From: an uncultured Actinomycetes bacterium
GTDB lineage: Bacteria; Actinomycetota; Actinomycetes; Nanopelagicales; Nanopelagicaceae
NCBI GenBank assembly: GCA_903832395.1
Contig: CAILBF010000046.1
Span: 1 to 9,832, forward strand
Reading direction: 5' to 3'
DNA length: 9,832 nt
A program made the translations under genes and the position numbers. The notes below the pieces were generated by a model. It had not been told where the DNA came from. It saw only the letters and a program-made list of their open reading frames with translations, and searched no databases. Shown one piece after another: positions 1-7,200 of the stretch (the stretch's first letter is position 1; every line of letters begins with the position of its first letter).

Positions 1-732
1 ACATATGGTCCTCCATATAACAAGGCATCCGATGGTCTCAATATGGGTCCACTGTGGTTACAAAAATGGGTAGGCGTTACTCGCCCTATTGATTCAGTCA
101 ATGACTTTGTGATTGCACCTCTTAGTACACAGGTGATGTCAACTGAAATCGCAAGTGCGCTAGCAACATGGAATGCAGCATCTGCAACCGAAAAGCAGAG
201 TTGGGCAACCGCCTACGATGATGCAATTACCAAGGTAGAGGGAAAGTTAAGTGATGTACCAGCTGGAGCTTATGGTCCAGTACCAGCCCTTGCTAAAGGT
301 CTAACCGATATGGCAAAAGCTGGAGCGTTAGATGCTGCACTACTGTCACAAGGTGGCTTCTTCCAGACCGATAATACAAAACAGATCCTCTTCTTTGGTG
401 ACGGTGCCTATCTAGATGATGCTGGTACTACTGCAAACTTGCAGGGTGGTACATGGGGCATGATGAATGAGACTGGCCGCTATCCAGGTCAAGCTTGGTT
501 GTGGCTCTACTCATTCTGGTATCAAATCCCTCCATTTAATAATGAAGAGTCAAAGCCAATTGGTGCCAATGCCGATGCGTACATCATGGGGATTATGGGC
601 GTTCTCTCGTTGGGCTTGATCTTGATTCCAGTTATTCCTGGCATCAAATCTCTACCGATGCGAGTTCCAATTCACCGTGGAATCTGGCGTCAATACTATG
701 AAACACAAGGAATCAAGCGCCGTAAGAAGTAA
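1..732 (+). CDS. C-terminal part of an unidentified membrane protein (5' end outside the window)
   Basis: The reading frame is open from the first base to TAA at 730-732, giving 243 codons with no stop upstream of the first ATG at position 43. That ATG has no ribosome site and is probably internal, so this is a 5'-truncated gene. The visible part begins with a YGPPYN segment, followed by a polar, Ala/Thr/Ser-rich region of about 150 residues and an aromatic stretch (GQAWLWLYSFWYQIPPF). One clear membrane helix follows at fragment residues 194-214, and the tail is strongly basic (HRGIWRQYY to KRRKK), as expected on the cytoplasmic side. The polar region would then be extracytoplasmic. I do not recognise the family with confidence. 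The pattern of a last helix, a Pro-rich turn and an IPxHRxIWR-like tail faintly recalls actinobacterial cytochrome b-associated membrane proteins, but no haem-binding motif is visible here. A strong terminator follows directly, so this is the last gene of its operon. Confidence 0.75.
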   Translation, partial: TYGPPYNKASDGLNMGPLWLQKWVGVTRPIDSVNDFVIAPLSTQVMSTEIASALATWNAASATEKQSWATAYDDAITKVEGKLSDVPAGAYGPVPALAKGLTDMAKAGALDAALLSQGGFFQTDNTKQILFFGDGAYLDDAGTTANLQGGTWGMMNETGRYPGQAWLWLYSFWYQIPPFNNEESKPIGANADAYIMGIMGVLSLGLILIPVIPGIKSLPMRVPIHRGIWRQYYETQGIKRRKK

Positions 733-747
733 AGCGCTACTTTGAGG

Positions 748-780
748 CGGGCGAGGAGAAATCCTCGCCCGTTCTTATTT
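748..780 (+). terminator. Intrinsic terminator of the left-edge membrane protein gene
   Basis: A perfect 10-bp GC-rich stem (cgggcgagga 748-757 / tcctcgcccg 762-771) closes a GAAA tetraloop (758-761) and is followed by a T-rich run (ttcttattt, 772-780). It starts 16 nt after the TAA of the plus-strand gene. It converges with the minus-strand terminator at 781-816, so the two transcription units are separated from both sides. Confidence 0.9.
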
Positions 781-816
781 GGAAAGAAAAATTAGAGCGT
801 TTGGCCGCGCTCTAAT
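781..816 (-). terminator. Intrinsic terminator overlapping the stop codon of the flavin oxidoreductase
   Basis: Read on the minus strand, the 9-bp stem attagagcg / cgctctaat (window 808-816 and 791-799) encloses an 8-nt loop (800-807) and is followed by ttttctttcc (790-781). The TAA stop codon (794-792) sits inside the 3' arm of the stem, so the last codons of the gene also encode the terminator. This ends the long minus-strand operon. Confidence 0.85.
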
Positions 817-1856
817 TGATGTGGCCATTCAATCTTCACTCCCAGTTTTTCGGCGGCATTTAACGCCCAGCGAGGGTTACGAATCATTGCTCGGGCAAGG
901 AAAACGGCATCTGCCTCACCCGTTTCGATAATGTATTGCGCTTGCTCAGGTTCGGTTATTAAACCAACGGCACCCGTCATAATTTTGACCTCTGCTCGAA
1001 TTGCTGCAGCAAATGGAACTTGGAAACCCGGGGTAGCTTTAATGGGGGCGTTGTGAACATTGCCACCCGTTGAAACATCGATCAGATCAACACCAAGGGC
1101 TTTAAGTTGAGTGCATAGCTCAATCGAATCAACTAAGTTCCAACCATCATCTACCCAATCGGTTGCCGAGATTCGCACAAATAGGGGAGTACTCGCCGGA
1201 ATAGCTGCACGTACTGCCATCGCAGTTTCAAGTAAGAATCGAACTCGATTCTCAAAGCTACCGCCGTATTCATCGGTGCGTGTATTGGCAAGAGGTGAAT
1301 AAAACTGGTGTAACAAATAACCGTGGGCTGCGTGAATTTCGATAACGTCAAAACCAACATCTACGGCGCGCTTGGCAGCTGCGGCGAAATCGTGCGTGAG
1401 TTGATGGATCTCATCGACCGTTAAGGCGCGTGGCTCTGGATATCCATGGAATGCAATTGCTGATGATGAGACACTCTGCCAACCGCCTTCTTCAGCGCTT
1501 GCCATTCTGTGATCATCCCAAGGGCGCATCGTGGAACCTTTACGACCAGCGTGGGCCAATTGAATTCCCATTTTTACATTGTGCGAATGGGCAAAATCAA
1601 TCATTGGCTTAAAGGCGCCAGCATGTTTATCGTCGTTGATTGTTGGGCAAGCAATTGAGATTCGACCCTCTGGTACTACTCCAGTTGCCTCGACCATTAT
1701 TAATCCCGGGGCACCCGTTGCAAATGCATTCAAGTGTGCACTGTGCCACTGGCCAACTAAACCATCGACAGCTGAGTATTGGCACATAGGAGAGACCCAT
1801 ACGCGATTTTGGAAAGTAACGGAACCAATCGTTAATGGATTAAAAAGAGTATTCAT
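792..1856 (-). CDS. Old Yellow Enzyme family NAD(P)H:flavin oxidoreductase (YqjM/NamA-like)
   Basis: This is a 354-residue cytosolic FMN-dependent TIM-barrel ene-reductase; the family uses NAD(P)H to reduce activated C=C bonds of alpha,beta-unsaturated carbonyl compounds. The N-terminal SPMCQYS segment carries Cys25 and Tyr27, the residue pair typical of the YqjM (thermophilic-like) subclass. QLAHAGRKGS spans 99-108. The substrate-binding His pair is in EIHAAHGYLLHQF (His175, His178), followed by YGGSFENRVRF at 197-207. FMN phosphate-binding segments appear near 292-296 (IMTGA) and 320-327 (LARAMIRN). The length is close to YqjM-type enzymes, about 340 residues. It starts 27 nt after the acetoacetyl-CoA synthetase stop and is the last gene before the terminator, so it is probably co-transcribed. 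The ATG has no obvious Shine-Dalgarno sequence (upstream mRNA gtagacttcacgtt). The substrate is unknown; a role in the same carbon pathway, for example on an unsaturated acid, is inference only. Confidence 0.92.
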   Translation of the reverse strand: MNTLFNPLTIGSVTFQNRVWVSPMCQYSAVDGLVGQWHSAHLNAFATGAPGLIMVEATGVVPEGRISIACPTINDDKHAGAFKPMIDFAHSHNVKMGIQLAHAGRKGSTMRPWDDHRMASAEEGGWQSVSSSAIAFHGYPEPRALTVDEIHQLTHDFAAAAKRAVDVGFDVIEIHAAHGYLLHQFYSPLANTRTDEYGGSFENRVRFLLETAMAVRAAIPASTPLFVRISATDWVDDGWNLVDSIELCTQLKALGVDLIDVSTGGNVHNAPIKATPGFQVPFAAAIRAEVKIMTGAVGLITEPEQAQYIIETGEADAVFLARAMIRNPRWALNAAEKLGVKIEWPHQLERGQTL

Positions 1857-1883
1857 AACGTGAAGTCTACGGGTATTTTCTAG

Positions 1884-3758
1884 TTAGCTAAACGCCTTAA
1901 ACCATTCTAGGGCCTCGGGATTGGCTAAAGCATCGACATTTCGAACTTCGCGTCCATTAATAACATCGGCAACTGCGAGTTCAACTAATTTATTTGATTT
2001 AGTACGCGGTAAAGCGGGTGCGACCACGATTAAATCAGGGACGTGGCGTGGGCTGGCTTGGGTGCGAAGTGCAGCTTTGATTGCCTTTTCAGTATCGTCA
2101 GTAAAACTCATTCCTGGCTTTACTACAACAAATAAAACTACGCGCGTATCATCTTCCCAATCTTGGGATACTGCCAAAGCCTCTAAAATTTCTGGGAAAG
2201 TTTCAACGACTCGGTAGATTTCGGCAGTTCCGATGCGGACACCCTTTGAGTTAAGTGTTGCATCGCTACGACCAAATAAAGTAAATCCACCCGTTTCCGA
2301 TTTAGAAGCGAAATCACCATGAGTCCACACTCCAGGAAAGCCTTCAAAGTAGGCAGCTAGGTATTTTTTATTATCAGCATCTCCCCAAAAACCGAGTGGC
2401 TTAGATGGAAATGGAACGGTGCAAACGAGTTCACCCTTTTCGCCAATGGCAGCTGATTTTCCTGAGCCATCAAAGACATCGGTCGCCATTCCTAAACATG
2501 GACCTTGCAGTTCGCCGCGATAAACCGGTTGGGTTGGAACGCCGGCAAGAAAACAGCCGCAGATATCGGTGCCACCCGACATGGAAGCTAAATGGACATC
2601 GCTTTTAATGCTTTGGTAGACATAGTCAAAGCTTTCAGGGGATAGAACTGATCCGGTGGATGCGATTACCTTGATAGTAGATAAGTCATGAGTTTGGGCA
2701 GGCGTTAAGCCTTCCTTATGAGAAGAGTCGATGAATTTGGCCGAGAGGCCTAAGAAATCTATTTTTTCTTGCTGGGCAATATCAAAGACGCGAGATGGGG
2801 TGGGAAACATTGGTGCGCCATCAAACAAGATAATTGTGGCGCCGCGGCCAAGTGCCATGGTTAACCAGTTCCACATCATCCAGCCGCAGGTAGTGAAGAA
2901 AAAAATCTTCTCGGTGGCATGGAGTTCAAATTGATAGAGCTGCTCAGCTAATGCTTTAAGCATCACTCCCGCACCACTATGGATAATGCACTTAGGTTTG
3001 CCAGTTGTACCCGATGAGAAAAGTACGAAACCCGGGTGATCAAAGGGCAGGGGAGTAAAATCCAATGGCGCTCCCATAAATGGTGTTATCCATGATGCGA
3101 ACTCACTAATACGTATGGTTTTAGTCAGCGTTGGTAGAAGTTTTTCAATTTCGGTGATTTTTGGTGCGCAATCAAAGAATTTTCCGTTGTATTGATATGA
3201 GTCGGCGGCCAATAATAATTTGGGTTCAATCTGACCAAAGCGATCTTGAACTGCCCCTGGCGCAAAATCAGGCGAGGCCGTTGAAACAATTGCACCAATG
3301 CTTAAAGCGCCAAGGGCGTAAATAATCGTCTCGGTTACGTTTGGAACCCACGCGACTACACGGTCTCCTTTCACTACGCCCGCTGCCTTCATTGCTGCAG
3401 TCGTTGCACCTACTTGGGCGCGAAGTTGGCCCCAAGTCGTCTCAGTTCGTGTTCCATCTTCCAGAAGAGAGATAATCGCAACTTCGCCATCACGGCCCTT
3501 AGATAGTAAATTTTCGGCAACATTTAAAGTTGCATCGCTAAAGAAATGGGCTGAAATGAAATCTTTACCGGGTGTATAGAATTGCGAACCTTTACTTCCA
3601 ATTATTTGGCAGTCATCCCAGGCCTTTGACCAAAATAGCCCCGGGTTCTCAATCGACCAGGTGTGCAAATCTGGGTATGAACTCAAACCTAGCTGTGCTT
3701 GTAGACGAGCAACTGCAGTACCGCTTGTATCGCGTGGTTGCCAGAGCGGGGTGCTCAT
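1884..3758 (-). CDS. aacS: Acetoacetyl-CoA synthetase (acetoacetate-CoA ligase)
   Basis: This is a 624-residue ATP-dependent ligase of the ANL (AMP-forming acyl-CoA synthetase) superfamily that converts acetoacetate, ATP and CoA to acetoacetyl-CoA, AMP and PPi in the cytosol. The N-terminus (PLWQPRD, then WSIENPGLFWSKAWD at 34-48) has the acetoacetyl-CoA synthetase pattern. The P-loop-like SSGTTGKPK is at 248-256, and the family-typical FTTCGWMMWNWL lies at 288-299. SGGTDI is at 394-399, THGDF at 479-483, and the hinge segment GRSDATLNSKGVRIGTAEIY at 496-515. The likely adenylation lysine is Lys590 in LPRTKSNK; this segment usually has Gly before the Lys, and Asn occupies that place here. Length is slightly below the usual roughly 650. 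The start ATG overlaps the livM stop (ATGA), with only weak ribosome-site similarity, so translation is probably coupled to livM. Acetyl- or propionyl-CoA synthetase is the main alternative but fits the N-terminus and GWMMWNWL less well. Confidence 0.92.
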   Translation of the reverse strand: MSTPLWQPRDTSGTAVARLQAQLGLSSYPDLHTWSIENPGLFWSKAWDDCQIIGSKGSQFYTPGKDFISAHFFSDATLNVAENLLSKGRDGEVAIISLLEDGTRTETTWGQLRAQVGATTAAMKAAGVVKGDRVVAWVPNVTETIIYALGALSIGAIVSTASPDFAPGAVQDRFGQIEPKLLLAADSYQYNGKFFDCAPKITEIEKLLPTLTKTIRISEFASWITPFMGAPLDFTPLPFDHPGFVLFSSGTTGKPKCIIHSGAGVMLKALAEQLYQFELHATEKIFFFTTCGWMMWNWLTMALGRGATIILFDGAPMFPTPSRVFDIAQQEKIDFLGLSAKFIDSSHKEGLTPAQTHDLSTIKVIASTGSVLSPESFDYVYQSIKSDVHLASMSGGTDICGCFLAGVPTQPVYRGELQGPCLGMATDVFDGSGKSAAIGEKGELVCTVPFPSKPLGFWGDADNKKYLAAYFEGFPGVWTHGDFASKSETGGFTLFGRSDATLNSKGVRIGTAEIYRVVETFPEILEALAVSQDWEDDTRVVLFVVVKPGMSFTDDTEKAIKAALRTQASPRHVPDLIVVAPALPRTKSNKLVELAVADVINGREVRNVDALANPEALEWFKAFS

Positions 3759-4777
3759 CGAGATTTCTTGGTAATCGCTCGCAAGCGAAGGCGATAGTAA
3801 GCACCAGAGAGACCACCCGGTGCAAACATGACGACGAGAATAAAGAGAAGACCTAAAACGAATGCGGGCTCAGCGATTGGGCCACCAATCCACTTAGGAA
3901 TGGTCCTAAATGAGGGCTGTTGGGTTAGATCCTGCATTCTCGTTGTCGCAACAGAATAAAATATGCCGCCAATGACTGCGCCCCACCGTGTGACTGCGCC
4001 ACCAAGAACCACCATGAGCAAGAGACTAATTGTTACGCCGGCATCGGCAAATCGAGGCGCCGCACTTCCGGCGGCAACTAACATGACATCGCCGAGAAGG
4101 GCTGCCAGCGCTGCACTAATTACAAAGGCCAAGAGCTTAAAACGCTGAGTGTTCAAACCTAAAACCTGTACGCGAAGTTCGTTATCACGAAGGGCGGCAA
4201 AGACCCGACCCGCTGAACTTTCTGTAACCCACCAAATAACGAGATACGTAAAAATGAGGGCGGCTAAAGCTGTCCAGTAGATAAATTTCGTATTAGCAAC
4301 ACTTATCCAAAAGCTTGGAATTCGATCGGCATTGAGGGCGATTCCATTTTCTCCGCCAGTTAAGTTAAAGAAGTTACGTTCAAGAATTACATGGCCAGCC
4401 TCACCAAAGGCCAAAGTAACCATCGCAAAAGTAATTCCAGATGTTCGAAGCGAGGCCGCCCCTACTAATAGTGCGAGAACGGCGCTAACGGCAATTGAAA
4501 TTAGGCTAGCCATCCACCAAACAAAAACATGATGATTAATCAATATGCATGTTACGTATACGCCAGTTGCAAAATAGAGCGCATGGCCGAAAGATAAAAG
4601 TCCAGTGAAACCAAAGAGTAAATCGTAGGTTAGGGCCAAACCACCCCATAAAAATGCAACGGCCATTGTCTGTTGCAGACCCGGTCGGCTAAGTGGATTA
4701 GCGCCAAGCACTGGCGCTAGCGCTAGAAGTGCAATTAAGAGGCCAAGGAGCGGGCGAGAGTATTTCCAGCGCAACAT
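3755..4777 (-). CDS. livM: Branched-chain-amino-acid-type (HAAT) ABC transporter permease, LivM family
   Basis: This 340-residue integral membrane protein forms one half of the ABC importer channel with the adjacent LivH-type subunit. About nine hydrophobic segments are visible, roughly at 9-25, 37-55, 60-80, 86-109, 112-130, 165-184, 213-236, 246-266 and 300-319. Family landmarks are GLLSFGHALYF at 59-69, TGGENGI at 140-146, and the cytoplasmic coupling segment RDNELRVQVLGLN at 197-209. The C-terminus is basic, as expected for the cytoplasmic side. The ATG overlaps the LivH stop by one base (TAATG), with an AAGGTG ribosome site 8 nt upstream; the stop overlaps the next gene's start (ATGA). 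Family members import branched-chain amino acids, urea, amides, aromatic acids and other small carboxylates, so the name does not fix the substrate. Coupling to acetoacetyl-CoA synthetase suggests a short-chain keto- or hydroxy-acid. Confidence 0.93.
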   Translation of the reverse strand: MLRWKYSRPLLGLLIALLALAPVLGANPLSRPGLQQTMAVAFLWGGLALTYDLLFGFTGLLSFGHALYFATGVYVTCILINHHVFVWWMASLISIAVSAVLALLVGAASLRTSGITFAMVTLAFGEAGHVILERNFFNLTGGENGIALNADRIPSFWISVANTKFIYWTALAALIFTYLVIWWVTESSAGRVFAALRDNELRVQVLGLNTQRFKLLAFVISAALAALLGDVMLVAAGSAAPRFADAGVTISLLLMVVLGGAVTRWGAVIGGIFYSVATTRMQDLTQQPSFRTIPKWIGGPIAEPAFVLGLLFILVVMFAPGGLSGAYYRLRLRAITKKSR

Positions 4778-5658
4778 TATGCACGCACCTTACCGAGAAG
4801 ACCTTGAGGTCTAATCAGAAGCACGACCGCTAGCAAAATTACGACAACAAAGTCGCCAAGGCCAGTTGCATAATAATTTGCGAACTGGCGAATTACGCCA
4901 ATCATCATCGCCGCTAAGAAACTTCCTGGCACTGATCCCATGCCACCTATCACAACGACGATGAAGCCATAGATGAGGTAGGTGCCCGCAATTAACGGTG
5001 AAACACCATTAGAGTAAATTGAAACTAGGACTCCGCCAACGCCTGCGGCAAAGCCACCCAGGAAAAAAACAGTGCTAAAAGCTCGTCGTACGTTAATTCC
5101 GAGAGCATTGACCATGTTTCGATTTTCAACGCCAGCGCGAATAATCAATCCGATGCGTGTGTATTTAAGAAGTGCCCAGTTACCGACCAGCAGCAAAACC
5201 GCTGTAGCGATATAGACCGCACGATCAGCGGGAATCCTTGCCCCACCTATAGTGATGGCCGTTGAAAACCACGCGGGAGTAGGAAACATTTTAAGATCAT
5301 TGCCAAACCAACCGCCAAGAACTGCCCCAACAACGAGGGATACACCAACAGTGACAAGGGCTTGATCGATATGTCGCTCATATAAACGGGTAATTAGCAG
5401 TTGTTCAATAAGCAAAGCGAATAATCCGGCAGCTAGTCCACCAACAATCATCGCGAAAATGAATTTAGGAAGGGTTATGTCAAAGCCCATCTTGCTTGCA
5501 ACCCAGTAACCCACAAAAGCGCCAACGGTTAGGAAACTTCCGTGGGCAAAGTTAAGAACTCCCATTAAACCGTAGATGAGAGAAAGACCCGATGCGATAA
5601 GGAAGTACAAAGCACCTAAACCAATACCCGTGATTCCAATCAGAATGAAAGTATCCAT
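4777..5658 (-). CDS. livH: Branched-chain-amino-acid-type (HAAT) ABC transporter permease, LivH family
   Basis: This 293-residue polytopic membrane protein is the second permease half of the importer. Hydrophobic segments occur near 5-30, 36-54, 64-90, 100-117, 146-164, 194-215, 226-256 and 267-284. Diagnostic landmarks are LMGVLNFAHGSF at 31-42, the cytoplasmic coupling loop starting at Arg174 (RAG, then NMVNALGINVRRAF at 181-194), VIGGMGSVPGSFLA at 236-249 and LLIRPQGLLG at 280-289. The ATG directly follows the LivF TAA with no spacer (TAAATG), with a G-rich ribosome site (ggggg) about 10 nt upstream. Its stop overlaps livM by one base. Gene order G-F-H-M and the overlaps indicate one complex made in fixed proportion. 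The substrate cannot be read from the permease. Confidence 0.93.
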   Translation of the reverse strand: MDTFILIGITGIGLGALYFLIASGLSLIYGLMGVLNFAHGSFLTVGAFVGYWVASKMGFDITLPKFIFAMIVGGLAAGLFALLIEQLLITRLYERHIDQALVTVGVSLVVGAVLGGWFGNDLKMFPTPAWFSTAITIGGARIPADRAVYIATAVLLLVGNWALLKYTRIGLIIRAGVENRNMVNALGINVRRAFSTVFFLGGFAAGVGGVLVSIYSNGVSPLIAGTYLIYGFIVVVIGGMGSVPGSFLAAMMIGVIRQFANYYATGLGDFVVVILLAVVLLIRPQGLLGKVRA

Positions 5659-6363
5659 TTACTTATGACCCCCGCTCACACCTAACATCTGATGTACCCA
5701 AGAAGAGTCGTCCAAATTCTCGGGTCCGCCTTGAAAAATTACACGGCCCTGATCTATCACCACAACGTTATCTGCGATCCGTTTAACTAACGCCAAGTTT
5801 TGTTCAACTAAAAGCATCGTGCTCGCATGTGCAATTTTGGCTAAGGCGTTAGCAACCTCAGTAACAAGCTTTGGAGCAAGGCCTTTTGTAGGCTCATCTA
5901 TAAGTAAAATCTCGTTCTTGTTGAGCATGGCTCGAGCTATGGCAACCATTTGTTGTTGGCCTCCGGAGAGGGAGCCAGCTAATTGGGCGGCGCGTGAATC
6001 TAACTCAGGGAATAGTTCAAAGATAGTCTTCAAGGCGTCGTCATTATTTTTGGAGCGCGATGCTAAAGCCAAGTTTTCGCGCACGGAAAGCGTTGAGAAG
6101 ATTTCGCGATCTTCAGGCACATAAGCCACGCCTGATTGAGCAATTTTATAAGTTGGCATTCCAATAATTTCTTTACCATTTAATTGCACTGAGCCAGTAC
6201 CGGGATAAAGGCCTAAAATTCCCTTTAACGTAGTTGATTTACCAACACCATTTCGACCCAGTAACGCCGTCACTTTATGGGCAGGTACGTCGAAGGTGAC
6301 ACCGTGCAAGATATGAGACTCATTTATCTTTACGTGTAAATCCTTAACCGTCAAAGTGTTCAT
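5659..6363 (-). CDS. livF: HAAT ABC transporter ATP-binding protein, LivF family
   Basis: This 234-residue cytoplasmic ATPase powers the importer as a heterodimer with the LivG-type subunit. Walker A is GRNGVGKST at 36-44. The Q-loop region reads YVPEDREIFSTLSVRENL at 81-98, with Glu84 at the usual Gln position, as in LivF proteins. The ABC signature is LSGGQQQ at 132-138 and Walker B is ILLIDEP at 152-158. The switch histidine is replaced in VEQN (186-189), which is normal for LivF, so this is not a defect. The start ATG overlaps the LivG stop (ATGA); a strong ggggagg ribosome site lies just 4 nt before it, inside the end of livG. Length is normal for the family. Confidence 0.94.
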   Translation of the reverse strand: MNTLTVKDLHVKINESHILHGVTFDVPAHKVTALLGRNGVGKSTTLKGILGLYPGTGSVQLNGKEIIGMPTYKIAQSGVAYVPEDREIFSTLSVRENLALASRSKNNDDALKTIFELFPELDSRAAQLAGSLSGGQQQMVAIARAMLNKNEILLIDEPTKGLAPKLVTEVANALAKIAHASTMLLVEQNLALVKRIADNVVVIDQGRVIFQGGPENLDDSSWVHQMLGVSGGHK

Positions 6364-7112
6364 AGCGCCTCCCCAATATATGCAGATTGCACGATTGGAT
6401 TGTTAATAACATTCGTCGGCGTATCTACCACAAGTAGCTCTCCATAATTTAGGACTGCAATTCGATCAGCCAAGCCTAAAATAACTTCCATATGGTGTTC
6501 AACAATGAGCACGGTTTTATTGTGGACTGTAGAAAGAGAGCGGATAATTTCAACAAGCTCTGGGACATTTTCAACGCTCATGCCGGCCATAGGTTCATCC
6601 AGCAAAACAATCTCGGATTTCGACGCTAACACAATGGCAATTTCTAATCGGCGCTTATCGCCGTGAGATAATGCACCTGCACGTTGCATGGCGTAGTTGC
6701 TCAAACCAACTTTTTCTAAACACTCTTTGGCATGGTTAACAACGTCAGGAAATTTATAAGCATTCTTAGTCAAATTCATTGATTTTCCATTGGCAGCTTG
6801 TGCCGCAATGCGTACGTTTTCAAGGCACGTTAAATTTACGAAGACACTGGAAGTCTGAAAAGTGCGGGCGATACCTGCTTGGGCTCGCTCATGTGGGGCT
6901 AGATCAGTGACATCTAGTTCGCCGATAAAAATCTGCCCACGTGATGGCTTGCGAATTCCACTGAGAAGATTAAAAAAAGATGTTTTTCCGGCTCCATTTG
7001 GGCCAATAATTCCTAAAGTTTCATTGCGAAAGACAGAGAGTGAAATACCGTCAAGAATCTTTGCTCCGCCGATATCTAGCGATAAATCGGTAACGCTCAA
7101 GGCGGAAATCAA
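6360..7112 (-). CDS. livG: HAAT ABC transporter ATP-binding protein, LivG family (TTG start)
   Basis: This 250-residue cytoplasmic ATPase partners LivF. Walker A is GPNGAGKT at 37-44, the Q-loop Gln86 is in RTFQTSSVF, the signature is the LivG-type variant LSHGDKR at 148-154, Walker B is IVLLDEP at 168-174, and the switch His206 is in VEHHMEV. The C-terminal YIGEAL is typical of LivG. The start is a TTG (7112-7110): an AAGGAG ribosome site at 7126-7121 lies exactly 8 nt upstream, and no ATG or GTG competes nearby. It follows the binding-protein gene by 88 nt that contain a strong hairpin, and it heads the block of five touching or overlapping genes. Confidence 0.93.
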   Translation of the reverse strand: MISALSVTDLSLDIGGAKILDGISLSVFRNETLGIIGPNGAGKTSFFNLLSGIRKPSRGQIFIGELDVTDLAPHERAQAGIARTFQTSSVFVNLTCLENVRIAAQAANGKSMNLTKNAYKFPDVVNHAKECLEKVGLSNYAMQRAGALSHGDKRRLEIAIVLASKSEIVLLDEPMAGMSVENVPELVEIIRSLSTVHNKTVLIVEHHMEVILGLADRIAVLNYGELLVVDTPTNVINNPIVQSAYIGEAL

Positions 7113-7120
7113 TGCAGGAA

Positions 7121-7126
7121 CTCCTT
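7121..7126 (-). promoter_or_regulatory. Ribosome binding site that fixes the TTG start of livG
   Basis: The minus-strand AAGGAG, 8 nt before the TTG at 7112-7110, is a near-consensus Shine-Dalgarno sequence. It decides the start codon and shows that livG can load ribosomes independently of the upstream binding-protein gene, unlike the overlapped genes that follow. Confidence 0.75.
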
Positions 7127-7150
7127 AATTTAATGGGCTCAATATATAAA

Positions 7151-7180
7151 GAACCCCAGTGTATTTCTACACTGGGGTTC
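7151..7180 (-). terminator. Strong intercistronic hairpin after the binding-protein gene (partial terminator or mRNA-stabilising stem)
   Basis: A perfect 13-bp inverted repeat (gaaccccagtgta 7151-7163 / tacactggggttc 7168-7180) closes a 4-nt loop that reads GAAA in the minus-strand transcript. It begins 20 nt past the binding-protein stop codon. On the minus strand it is followed by tttatatatt, a broken U-run, so it looks like an incomplete terminator. In binding-protein-dependent ABC operons such hairpins commonly let the binding protein be made in large excess over the membrane subunits, by partial termination or by protecting the upstream mRNA end. Sequence alone does not tell which of the two applies. 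Confidence 0.8.
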
Positions 7181-7200
7181 TATTACTTATATGTCGTGTA

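Noticed and set aside
43..732. Position 43 as the true start of the left-edge gene
   Set aside because: The frame is open to base 1, no ribosome site precedes this ATG, and the upstream codons read as protein-like sequence (YGPPYN), so the gene very probably begins outside the window.
1579..1863. 94-residue open frame on the plus strand
   Set aside because: Antisense to the N-terminal half of the flavin oxidoreductase and without a recognisable domain or ribosome site.
1884..3758. Acetyl-CoA or propionyl-CoA synthetase
   Set aside because: The N-terminal PLWQP...WSIENP region and the GWMMWNWL segment match acetoacetyl-CoA synthetases better, and the neighbouring 3-hydroxybutyrate dehydrogenase makes acetoacetate.
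5659..6363. LivF as a defective ATPase because the switch His is replaced by Gln
   Set aside because: LivF proteins normally carry VEQN here; Walker A, signature and Walker B are intact.
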